This document shows positions 1-5,532 of a stretch of DNA of 7,251 nucleotides, one piece after another. The stretch's first letter is position 1. Every line of letters begins with the position of its first letter. The position numbers and the translations under genes were made by a program. Source of the stretch: an uncultured Selenomonadales bacterium (GTDB lineage: Bacteria; Bacillota_C; Negativicutes; Selenomonadales; Selenomonadaceae); assembly GCA_946407175.1 (NCBI GenBank), contig CAMJNB010000060.1, forward strand, positions 1 to 7,251, written 5' to 3'. Under the pieces are notes generated by a model that made no database searches, was not told where the DNA came from, and worked only from the letters and a program-made list of their open reading frames with translations.

Positions 1-300
1 AATCCTGCCGGTGCGAATGGTTTATTTTACGGCGAAACAAATTTATTTTTCGCGCAGATTATTTCAATCGGCGTTGCGATAATTTTTGCGGTTATCGGCT
101 CGGCGATTCTCTACAAAGTTGTCAACGCGCTGACTGAACTGCGTGCAGATGAGACTGATGAAATTAACGGTCTCGACATTAGCGAACACGGCGAACGCGG
201 TTACAATGTCGGACTTTTTACCGGTACACCCACTTTCTTCGGTGACACGGAAACTAACGCCGTAAAATTTTTTCCTACCGTACACGGTTCACAAAGTTAG
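1..300 (+). CDS. amt: Ammonium transporter (Amt family), 3' end only
   Basis: The window opens inside this gene; the last 99 codons and a TAG stop are present. The visible protein starts with an NPAGANGLFYG segment. Next comes one hydrophobic helix (about residues 18-40 of the visible part), the last transmembrane helix of the Amt/Mep/Rh fold. A cytoplasmic C-terminal region follows, with LRADETDEINGLDISEHGERGYN-type features: the acidic linker and the G-L-D-x-x-x-H-G-E motif typical of Amt C-termini. About 30 further residues (T/F/G-rich) extend beyond the usual end. Amt proteins are trimeric inner-membrane channels for ammonium, and their C-terminal tail takes part in gating by the PII protein GlnK. 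The next gene downstream encodes a PII protein, which fits the classic amt-glnK operon. The start and promoter lie outside the window. Confidence 0.93.
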   Translation, partial: NPAGANGLFYGETNLFFAQIISIGVAIIFAVIGSAILYKVVNALTELRADETDEINGLDISEHGERGYNVGLFTGTPTFFGDTETNAVKFFPTVHGSQS

Positions 301-336
301 CGTTTAGCTGGTAGCCGTTAGCTATTAGCATGTAAC
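295..336 (+). repeat. Tandem heptamer array, consensus NNTTAGC, about 6 copies
   Basis: Six consecutive 7-bp units fill this stretch: AGTTAGC, GTTTAGC, TGGTAGC, CGTTAGC, TATTAGC and a degenerate ATGTAAC. The first two bases vary, while TAGC is kept in the first five units. The first unit contains the TAG stop codon of the ammonium transporter gene (298-300), so the array starts exactly at the end of that reading frame. The same repeat type occurs at 6141-6210. It resembles the short tandem heptanucleotide repeats described in cyanobacteria, but any relationship is only by analogy. Confidence 0.8.
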
Positions 337-373
337 TCTGTCTCCTGTTACTTAATAAAGGTGGTGGAATTAA

Positions 374-751
374 ATGGAAAGAAAGCTTACGAAGATTGAT
401 ATTATTACACGTCCCGAAAAGTTGGAGGAACTTAAAGCCGCTTTAAATGCAATAGGCGTACTTGGGATGACTGTCAGTCAAGTCTACGGTTGCGGTCTTC
501 AAAAAGGCAGAAAAGAAGTTTATCGCGGCAAGGAATATGAAGTTAATCTTGTACCGAAAATTAAATTGGAAACGGTGGTATGTGAAATTCCCGTTGAAAA
601 AGTTTTGGAAGTCGCGCAAAAAGTTTTGCGTACCGGCAAATTCGGTGATGGAAAAATTTTTGTCTATGAACTTTCGGACGCCGTACGAATCAGGACGGGA
701 CAGCGCGGCGTTGAAGCGATAATGGATATACCCGGCGAAAAACCAGAATAA
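374..751 (+). CDS. glnK: Nitrogen regulatory protein PII (GlnK/GlnB)
   Basis: This is a 125-residue PII signal-transduction protein, slightly longer than the usual 112 because of about 4 extra residues at the N-terminus and 9 at the C-terminus. PII trimers sense ATP/ADP and 2-oxoglutarate and bind targets such as Amt through the T-loop. The T-loop is intact at about residues 41-58 and carries the YRGKEY signature. Tyr55 aligns with the uridylylated Tyr51 of E. coli GlnB. Gln43 and Lys44-Gly45 match the QKG of the 2-oxoglutarate site. The nucleotide-binding C-terminal signature TGKFGDGKIFVYE (88-99) and the IRIRTG motif (Arg105, Arg107) are present. The ATG is preceded by a good Shine-Dalgarno sequence (AAAGGTGGTG, 357-366). 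The gene follows the ammonium transporter gene by 73 bp, so GlnK is the better name. Whether this organism modifies Tyr55 cannot be told from the window. Confidence 0.95.
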   Translation: MERKLTKIDIITRPEKLEELKAALNAIGVLGMTVSQVYGCGLQKGRKEVYRGKEYEVNLVPKIKLETVVCEIPVEKVLEVAQKVLRTGKFGDGKIFVYELSDAVRIRTGQRGVEAIMDIPGEKPE

Positions 752-838
752 GCGAAGGTTAAAAATAAGTTGAGGTTAAAAGCAAGATGAAGGCTTTAAC
801 TCAAGACAGGTCTTTTAAGTGCTTTTTGGTGAGCTGGC

Positions 839-2074
839 ATGACAAAAATTAACGAAAATTATTTGAAACTGCCGAAAAATTATCTTTTCGCGGAAATTGC
901 ACGGCGCGTTGCAAAATTTAAAGCCGAAAATCCCGACGCCGAAATTATCAGCTTAGGCATAGGCGACGTGACTCAACCTTTGCCGAAAGTCTGCATTGAC
1001 GCAATGGGTAAAGCCGTTAAAGAAATGGGAAGTGCCGAAACTTTTCACGGCTACGGACCGGAGCAAGGCTACAAATTTCTGCTTGAAAAAATTTCAGATT
1101 GGAATTACAAGCGGCGCGGTTTAGACATTTCGGCGGATGAAATTTTTATAAGCGACGGTTCAAAATGCGACTGCGGCAACATACAAGAGATTTTCAGCCT
1201 TGACAGCAAAATTGCCATTGCAGATCCCGTTTACCCTGTTTACCTTGACACGAACGTCATGGCGGGACGTACCGGCGATTTGCAAGCCGACGGACATTTT
1301 GAAGGCGTGACGTACCTGCCGTGTACTGTGGAAAATAATTTTTCCCCTGCGCCGCCTAAAAATAAAGTTGACTTGATTTACCTCTGTTCGCCGAATAATC
1401 CTACCGGCACGACGCTTGATAAAGCCGCGCTGAAAATTTGGATTGACTACGCGCAAAAAAATCACTCAATCATTTTGTACGACGCCGCCTACGCCGCGTA
1501 CATTGCCGACGAAAAAATACCGCGTTCCATTTACGAAGTGGAAGGCGCCAAAGATGTTGCGATTGAATTTCGCTCATTCTCAAAGACGGCGGGATTTACC
1601 GGTACTCGTTGCGGCTACGTTGTCATACCGAAAAATCTGTACGGCTTTACCTCAAGCGGCGAAAAAATTTTTTTGAAGGATTTATGGTTACGTCGCCAAA
1701 CTACGAAGTTCAACGGCACGGCGTACATTGTGCAACGCGGCGCAGAGGCGATTTATTCGGACGAAGGGCAGGCGGAAGTTAAAAATTTAATCGGCTACTA
1801 TATGACTAACGCGAAAATCATTCGTGACGGCTTAAACGCGGTCGGGCTTACTGCTTACGGCGGGATTAACGCGCCTTACATTTGGCTTGAAATACCGAAA
1901 GGCTTTACCTCGTGGCAGTATTTTGACTACCTTTTAAACCAATTTCATATTGTCGGTACGCCGGGCGCAGGTTTCGGTGCGTGCGGTGAAGGTTATCTGC
2001 GCTTAACTTCTTTCGGCGGCAGGGAAAAAATTTTTGACGCCATGAACAGATTAAAATCAGTCAATGCCTTTTAA
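839..2074 (+). CDS. dapL: LL-diaminopimelate aminotransferase (DapL)
   Basis: This is a 411-residue fold-type I PLP aminotransferase, matching the usual DapL length of about 408-411. DapL converts L-tetrahydrodipicolinate directly to LL-diaminopimelate using glutamate. It thereby skips the acylated intermediates of the DapD/C/E route to lysine and peptidoglycan precursors. Diagnostic features are the N-terminal [18 protein letters not shown] block, the [11 protein letters not shown] motif (39-49), SPNNPTG (184-190), the PLP-phosphate/pyridine region with Asp215 and Tyr218 (YDAAYAAY), and [15 protein letters not shown] (245-259). Lys249 in that last motif is the Schiff-base lysine. Arg388 in YLRLTSFG is the likely substrate carboxylate ligand. 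The ATG is preceded by GGTGAG at 828-833. It lies 87 bp after glnK on the same strand, so co-transcription is possible. A hairpin terminator follows at 2109. No frame damage is seen. Confidence 0.95.
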   Translation: MTKINENYLKLPKNYLFAEIARRVAKFKAENPDAEIISLGIGDVTQPLPKVCIDAMGKAVKEMGSAETFHGYGPEQGYKFLLEKISDWNYKRRGLDISADEIFISDGSKCDCGNIQEIFSLDSKIAIADPVYPVYLDTNVMAGRTGDLQADGHFEGVTYLPCTVENNFSPAPPKNKVDLIYLCSPNNPTGTTLDKAALKIWIDYAQKNHSIILYDAAYAAYIADEKIPRSIYEVEGAKDVAIEFRSFSKTAGFTGTRCGYVVIPKNLYGFTSSGEKIFLKDLWLRRQTTKFNGTAYIVQRGAEAIYSDEGQAEVKNLIGYYMTNAKIIRDGLNAVGLTAYGGINAPYIWLEIPKGFTSWQYFDYLLNQFHIVGTPGAGFGACGEGYLRLTSFGGREKIFDAMNRLKSVNAF

Positions 2075-2108
2075 TGTTATGAAAATTAGCGATATTAAGC
2101 GGCTTTGT

Positions 2109-2138
2109 AAATTTCAGGTGACGGCTGAAATTTTTCTT
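2109..2138 (+). terminator. Hairpin terminator after dapL
   Basis: A perfect 9-bp stem (AAATTTCAG at 2109-2117 with CTGAAATTT at 2125-2133) encloses a 7-nt GTGACGG loop and runs into TTCTT. It lies 35 bp past the dapL stop and would end the amt-glnK-dapL transcript. The stem is AT-rich, so termination may be partial. Confidence 0.6.
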
Positions 2139-2165
2139 GCCAAATATTTTTTTTCGTGCTATCAT
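2137..2165 (+). promoter_or_regulatory. Predicted sigma-70-type promoter facing right
   Basis: The -35 is TTGCCA (2137-2142, 5 of 6 consensus), the spacer is exactly 17 bp, and the -10 is TATCAT (2160-2165, 5 of 6). The start site would be near 2172. The resulting RNA would run antisense into the 3' part of the small - strand gene at 2288-2409, and, if it continued, into folC. It overlaps the tail of the preceding terminator. It could be the folC promoter, an antisense RNA promoter, or both. Confidence 0.55.
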
Positions 2166-2171
2166 TATAAA

Positions 2172-2305
2172 ACAACTTAGAAAATAACGGTCAGTAGAGT
2201 ATCTATGTTGCCACAGGCGCAAAAAACCCCCGAGAAATCTTTGGCGAGATTCTTGGGGGTTGCGTCTATCAAGACGCCGAGTAAGCGTTACCGCTCATCT
2301 TTTTT
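2172..2305 (+). ncRNA. Candidate antisense RNA opposing the small - strand gene
   Basis: This is inferred from the promoter at 2137-2165 and a weak terminator-like end at 2284-2305: a 4-bp AGCG/CGCT stem, a TTAC loop, then T6 at 2300-2305. Such an RNA of about 134 nt would be fully complementary to the terminator and 3' half of the - strand transcript, including the 3' fold-back element at 2286-2296. This layout matches the convergent 3'-overlapping antitoxin RNAs of type I systems such as txpA/RatA and bsrG/SR4. A 53-codon + strand frame from ATG 2205 lies in it, but without a Shine-Dalgarno sequence. Neither RNA end is proven and the terminator stem is short. Confidence 0.3.
2221..2261 (-). 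terminator. Strong rho-independent terminator, - strand
   Basis: Read on the - strand, AACCCCC plus AAGAATCT pairs with AGATTTCT plus GGGGGTT across a 6-nt CGCCAA loop. There is one A/C mismatch and one bulged T, and a T6 run follows (2226-2221). The T-run direction assigns it to a leftward transcript, and no other leftward gene sits nearby. It therefore supports a real small gene at 2288-2409. On the + strand the hairpin lacks a T-run. Confidence 0.8.
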
Positions 2306-2452
2306 ATCGTGCTCGTCGTCGTTTTTGCGAATGTCTTTGAGCCAATCAATGATTAACTGCGAATGACATTCGAGCCGACCATGAGCAGTAAGGTCAGTAA
2401 AATATCCACTGTCGCCACCTCCCTCCTGTCACCAGTGTGGGGAGCGGTAACG
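2286..2452 (-). promoter_or_regulatory. 11-bp 5'-to-3' fold-back complementarity in the small-gene mRNA
   Basis: CGTTACCGCTC at 2286-2296 is the perfect reverse complement of GAGCGGTAACG at 2442-2452. On the predicted - strand RNA, the first 11 nt (start near 2452) could pair with the segment covering the second-frame stop codon (2290-2288). End-to-end pairing of this kind holds type I toxin mRNAs (hok, aapA1) in an untranslated state. In addition, CTCCC (2444-2440) can pair with GGGAG inside the Shine-Dalgarno sequence (2423-2419). The complementarity is seen directly; the function is inferred. Confidence 0.5.
2288..2409 (-). pseudogene. Small membrane peptide gene, toxin-like, broken by a 1-nt frameshift
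   Basis: A GTG at 2409-2407 is preceded, 6 nt away, by GGAGGTG (2422-2416), a 7-of-7 match to the anti-Shine-Dalgarno core. The first frame encodes 18 residues, MDILLTLLLMVGSNVIRS, then stops at 2355-2353. The overlapping -1 frame continues without its own start as SQLIIDWLKDIRKNDDEH followed by DKKDER, and stops at 2290-2288. Joined at Ile16, they give a coherent 40-residue peptide: a hydrophobic helix, an amphipathic IIDWL segment, and a highly charged tail. This is the general architecture of holin-like and type I toxin peptides. No slippery heptamer is seen at the junction, so a lost base (or an assembly error) is likelier than programmed frameshifting. The gene has its own promoter (2487-2459) and terminator (2261-2221). 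Family membership is not proven. Confidence 0.55.
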
Positions 2453-2465
2453 GTGGATATTTTAC
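2397..2465. repeat. Perfect 13-bp inverted repeat spanning promoter and start codon
   Basis: GTAAAATATCCAC at 2397-2409 is exactly repeated in reverse complement at 2453-2465, with 43 bp between the arms. On the - strand, the right arm carries the -10 element (TAAAAT) of the small gene. The left arm carries its GTG start and next three codons, and the Shine-Dalgarno sequence lies in the loop. In a + strand folC leader RNA, the stem could extend to 16 bp with a G-U pair, about 25 nt upstream of the folC Shine-Dalgarno sequence. Confidence 0.75.
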
Positions 2466-2487
2466 ATTGTTTAAAAAAATTTTACAA
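2459..2487 (-). promoter_or_regulatory. Predicted promoter of the small - strand gene
   Basis: The -35 is TTGTAA (2487-2482), the spacer is exactly 17 bp, and the -10 is TAAAAT (2464-2459). The start site would fall near 2452, coinciding with the first base of the 11-nt fold-back element. The same AT-rich stretch also reads on the + strand as TTTACA-16 bp-TACAAT (2461-2488). A + strand start from that would lie too close to folC to include its Shine-Dalgarno sequence. Confidence 0.55.
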
Positions 2488-2503
2488 TATAAAGGTTGAG
2501 ATT

Positions 2504-3670
2504 ATGACATACAAAGACGCATTGAAATATTTGGACTGGCTGGCAGTATTCGGCATTAAAGAAGGTCTTGAACGAATCAATCAGCTTATGGAGAAGTTGG
2601 GTGAGCCGCAGAATTTTTATGACACGGTGCATGTTGCCGGTACGAACGGCAAGGGTTCAACCTGCGCGATGTTGGCAGAAATTTTACATTCGGCAGGCTT
2701 TAACGTCGGCTTATTCACTTCACCGCACTTAGTCAGCTACTGCGAAAGAATTTCTGTAAACGGCGAAAATATTTCAGAAACAGATTTTGCCGCGCAGATT
2801 GAACGTGTGAAAAATTGCGGCGTAGAGTGTACGCATTTTGAAGCTTTAACCGCCGCCGCTTTTGACTATTTCAAGCGCCGTCACGTTGACATTGCCGTTA
2901 TCGAAGTGGGATTGGGCGGCACGCTGGATTCTACAAACGTCATAACGCCTAAAGTTGCCGTCATTACCAACGTTGCGCTTGACCATGAAAATATTTTGGG
3001 CGATTTAAAAAGTATCGCGCAGAATAAGGCGGGAATTATCAAGCCGAATGTACCGACTGTGACAGGTGCGACGGGCGAGCCGCTGAAAATTATTCGAGAC
3101 GTTGCCGCTGAAAATTATTCGACGCTGTACGAAGTCACGGCGCCGGTTGATGCGAAAATAAATCTGCGCGGCGAATATCAAAAACTTAACGCGGCGATTG
3201 CTATTCAGACGGCGAAAGTTTTAGGCATAAGCGACGAAAATATTTCGGCGGGACTTGAGCGCGTACATTGGGCAGGACGCTTTGAATTTATCGACACGCC
3301 GAATGGCAGGGTTATAATCGACGGCGCGCATAATCCTCACGGCGCTATGGCACTGCGTCAAAGTTTGGACAGCTATTTTCCGACCGGCAAGCGTACGTGG
3401 CTTTTCGGCGTATTGGCTGATAAAAATTTTGACGCGATGATTGACATTTTATTTCGCGCTGGTGATTTTGTTATCGTCACGCCGCCTAATTCAGACCGCG
3501 CCGCGCAGGTTGAAACAATTTGCGAAAGATTGACTTCACGCGGCATTGATAATATCGGCGAAAAAAATTTATCAACCGCCGTAGAAAAACTTCTGCAAGC
3601 GGATGAAATAAAAATCGCCGCCGGTTCACTGTACCTAATCGGCGACGTTAGAAAATTACTTATGGCTTGA
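2504..3670 (+). CDS. folC: Folylpolyglutamate synthase / dihydrofolate synthase (FolC)
   Basis: FolC adds glutamate to (dihydro)folate or dihydropteroate in an ATP-dependent, Mur-ligase-like reaction in the cytoplasm. From ATG 2504 the protein has 388 residues. Visible features in order are the P-loop HVAGTNGKGST (43-53), FTSPHL (71-76) with YCERISVNG, EVGLGGTLDSTNVI (134-147), NVALDHENILG (156-166), AGIIKP (176-181) preceded by the probable carbamylated Lys175, and the C-domain motifs WAGRFE (256-261) and IIDGAHNPHGA (271-281). An open frame continues upstream to an ATG at 2363, adding 47 residues. Those residues lack FolC similarity and lie antisense to the small - strand gene. ATG 2504 has AAAGG at 2491-2495 with 8-nt spacing, and its MTYKDALKYLDW start fits the family. 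At 388 residues it is shorter than the common 420-440, mainly around residues 186-222. Mono- versus bifunctionality cannot be decided here. Confidence 0.93.
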   Translation: MTYKDALKYLDWLAVFGIKEGLERINQLMEKLGEPQNFYDTVHVAGTNGKGSTCAMLAEILHSAGFNVGLFTSPHLVSYCERISVNGENISETDFAAQIERVKNCGVECTHFEALTAAAFDYFKRRHVDIAVIEVGLGGTLDSTNVITPKVAVITNVALDHENILGDLKSIAQNKAGIIKPNVPTVTGATGEPLKIIRDVAAENYSTLYEVTAPVDAKINLRGEYQKLNAAIAIQTAKVLGISDENISAGLERVHWAGRFEFIDTPNGRVIIDGAHNPHGAMALRQSLDSYFPTGKRTWLFGVLADKNFDAMIDILFRAGDFVIVTPPNSDRAAQVETICERLTSRGIDNIGEKNLSTAVEKLLQADEIKIAAGSLYLIGDVRKLLMA

Positions 3671-3673
3671 AAT

Positions 3674-5254
3674 TCATTTTGATTCGGTGCTTGCATCGAA
3701 TGGTTCAGATAAAGTCTGTTCCGACGCGTTAGAATTACTCTCGGCGCCGGAATTTTTATTTTCCAGCGAACTTTCAAACTTTTCCCCGTCCGCGTAGATA
3801 AGTGAAATGTCCGCCTCTTTCAGCGCTTTTGGCGAAGATTTACCCTCTTCAACGGCAATGACGTAGCGCGTAGTTTCAATGTTGACCGGCACGCCGATAG
3901 CCTTTTCCATTTTCGCCTTGCTGACATTGTAATTGTAAAGAGCGTTGAAATAATTATTTCTTGCCGTAGTTAAATTTCTCTGTGCTTCCATAACATTTAA
4001 GTTTGTGTCAACGCCTTCGGTATAGCGAACTTGAGCTATCGCGTAGTAATTTTCGGCGTCTTTCACGGTATTGGCGGCAATGAGAATATTTTTTTCCGCC
4101 GTCAAAAGTTCAATGTACGCATTGTGAACGTCAAGCTTAATGGCGTCGATTTGCTGAACTTTTTGCGATTCGGCTTTACGTTTGGCGGCTTTGGCATCAT
4201 TAACCTGCGCGGCAGTAATGCCGTTGTCAAAAATATTCCAATCCATAGTTACGCCGATTTGCCAAAATTCCGCCGTATGATCCGATTTAAACCATTTTTC
4301 ACCTGTCGTATATCCTGCGGCGCGTGCACTTATTGAAGGACGATAACCGGCTTTTGTTGCGCCTACTTGAGCCTCTGCCTGCTTAATCTGATAATCTGCG
4401 ACAATGCCTTCGGGACGGTGCGCCAATGCGTATTCCAAACATTCATTTTCGTCCAATGCATAAGGCGTATCGTCCAACGTCTCATTCGTGACTAAAACCG
4501 TGTCGACCGGCAAGCCGATAATGTTGTTAAGCGTTGCAACCGCCGCCTCGTAATTGCCCCACGCCGAATTTAACTGCTGCTTGTAGTTGGCAAGTTGCAC
4601 GGAAGTTTCAAGCACGTCAGCCTTTGCAACGGTGCCTACTTCGTACTGGATTTGAACGTTGTCCAAGTGACTTTGCAAAACGTTTACCGCCTCTTGCTGG
4701 ACTTTTATATTTTCATTGTACTGCAAGACGCGGAAATAAGCCTCCGCCGCTTGATATCTGGTATTTTGCTTAGTGTATTCCAAAGCCATATCGGCAGTGT
4801 TTAAAGCGTAACCTGCCGCCTCAATTTGATTTTCCAATCTGCCGCCGGTGTACAAAGGCATTGACAGCGAAAAGTTATGAGAAGTTTCGGTGTGGTACGG
4901 CGGATTAGGTTCTAGATCTCGACCTTCGAAATATTTTTCTTCAAATTCGCCGTCACCGTAATAAGGATGATATTCCGCATAATAATCCTGCCGATCTCTG
5001 TAATACCTGCCGCCAATATAACCTGCCTGCGCCGACCAATTCAATCTTAAACCTGCCTGCCTGCGTGTTGCCGATAAATTCCACCGCGCAGATTCGCGAT
5101 CTTCGGCTGACTGTACTATTGCCTGATTATTTGCCAACGCAAGGTCAATCGCCTTATCCAATGACATCGTGACACTGTCGGCGGCAGAAACCGTTACTCC
5201 GTGTCCGAGCAAGGAAAGTGCACATAGTATCGCGGCTATTTTTCTCTTCCCCAA
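3674..5254 (-). CDS. TolC-family outer-membrane efflux protein
   Basis: This is a 526-residue outer-membrane channel component of the OEP/TolC family. Such proteins form trimeric beta-barrel/alpha-tunnel exit ducts for tripartite efflux pumps or type I secretion. Residues 1-25 are a signal peptide (MGKRK, hydrophobic core, VSA-A). Two structural repeats follow, about 33-250 and 270-455. Each has the barrel-strand motif (SMPLYTGGR 131-139; DWNIFDNG 338-345), the helix motif (YEVGTVAKADVLE 204-216; YTEGVDTNLNVMEAQ 411-425) and a closing GLPV/GVPV. Residues 84-108 hold eight tyrosines and many acidic residues, probably an enlarged extracellular loop. Residues from about 470 are a polar Ser/Glu/Asn-rich periplasmic tail. 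There is no lipobox cysteine. The start is TTG, with AAAGGA 9 nt upstream; the nearby ATG (5261-5259) is out of frame. It converges on folC, with only 3 bp between the stop codons. No membrane-fusion or pump gene lies adjacent within the window. Confidence 0.93.
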   Translation of the reverse strand: MGKRKIAAILCALSLLGHGVTVSAADSVTMSLDKAIDLALANNQAIVQSAEDRESARWNLSATRRQAGLRLNWSAQAGYIGGRYYRDRQDYYAEYHPYYGDGEFEEKYFEGRDLEPNPPYHTETSHNFSLSMPLYTGGRLENQIEAAGYALNTADMALEYTKQNTRYQAAEAYFRVLQYNENIKVQQEAVNVLQSHLDNVQIQYEVGTVAKADVLETSVQLANYKQQLNSAWGNYEAAVATLNNIIGLPVDTVLVTNETLDDTPYALDENECLEYALAHRPEGIVADYQIKQAEAQVGATKAGYRPSISARAAGYTTGEKWFKSDHTAEFWQIGVTMDWNIFDNGITAAQVNDAKAAKRKAESQKVQQIDAIKLDVHNAYIELLTAEKNILIAANTVKDAENYYAIAQVRYTEGVDTNLNVMEAQRNLTTARNNYFNALYNYNVSKAKMEKAIGVPVNIETTRYVIAVEEGKSSPKALKEADISLIYADGEKFESSLENKNSGAESNSNASEQTLSEPFDASTESK

Positions 5255-5328
5255 CAGTCATCGTCCTTTCAAAATTTTATTTGCGAATTTATTTTTCTAT
5301 TTTCCCAATCTGATTTTTTTATGAAAAT

Positions 5329-5356
5329 ATTTTAACACAATGCTGAAAAAAATCAA
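5329..5356 (-). promoter_or_regulatory. Possible tolC promoter
   Basis: In the 275-bp gap upstream of the tolC-like gene, the - strand reads TTGATT (5356-5351), a 16-bp spacer and TAAAAT (5334-5329). The start site would be about 70 nt before the TTG start codon. The gap is very AT-rich, so chance matches are likely. The 23-bp repeat array lies about 110 bp farther upstream. Confidence 0.4.
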
Positions 5357-5463
5357 TTTCTTTTGCAAAAAAAATAGTTCGTGCAATTCCTACACAAACT
5401 ACTTGAAAAATTTTGTACGTCGACAGCTATTAAGCTGAATTAATTTCAAAAGTTAAATTTACT

Positions 5464-5532
5464 GTTGAGTGAAGTTAAACTTATTCGTTGAGTGAAGTTA
5501 AACTTACTTGTTGAATGAAATCAAAGTTATTA
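5464..5532. repeat. 23-bp tandem repeat, three units plus a partial fourth
   Basis: Units at 5464-5486 and 5487-5509 differ only in the last four bases. A third, more diverged unit is at 5510-5532. A partial copy of the core (AAGTTAAATTT, from 5450) precedes them with 22-bp spacing. The conserved centre of the first two units is AAGTTAAACTT, a perfect 5-bp palindrome around one base, repeated about every two helical turns. The third unit ends exactly on the SYLF gene's stop codon (5530-5532). It may be an operator array for the downstream tolC gene or simply a minisatellite. Confidence 0.8.

Noticed and set aside
295..336. CRISPR-like array
   Set aside because: Units are 7 bp with no spacers, and no cas genes are present.
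1160..1465. Long - strand open frame inside dapL
   Set aside because: It is a shadow of dapL codons, with basic low-complexity composition, no ribosome site and no recognisable domain.
2205..2366. A 53-codon + strand frame from ATG 2205 in the dapL-folC gap
   Set aside because: It has no Shine-Dalgarno sequence, reads straight through the terminator hairpin of the - strand unit, and its Ser/Arg-rich product looks like the antisense shadow of the charged peptide tail.
2461..2488. TTTACA-16 bp-TACAAT as the folC promoter
   Set aside because: A start near 2495 would fall inside the folC Shine-Dalgarno sequence and leave a 9-nt leader. The same AT-rich bases fit better as the - strand promoter.
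5259..5261. ATG as the start of the tolC-like gene
   Set aside because: It is out of frame with the signal peptide and sits only 2 nt from AAAGGA. The TTG at 5254-5252 is in frame and properly spaced.
5424..5437. CAGCT-ATTA-AGCTG hairpin as a terminator after the SYLF gene
   Set aside because: The stem is only 5 bp and no T-run follows on the - strand.
5281..5460. Riboswitch or small RNA in the AT-rich tolC leader
   Set aside because: No conserved structure was recognised; only poly-A/T tracts and one weak promoter match were found.
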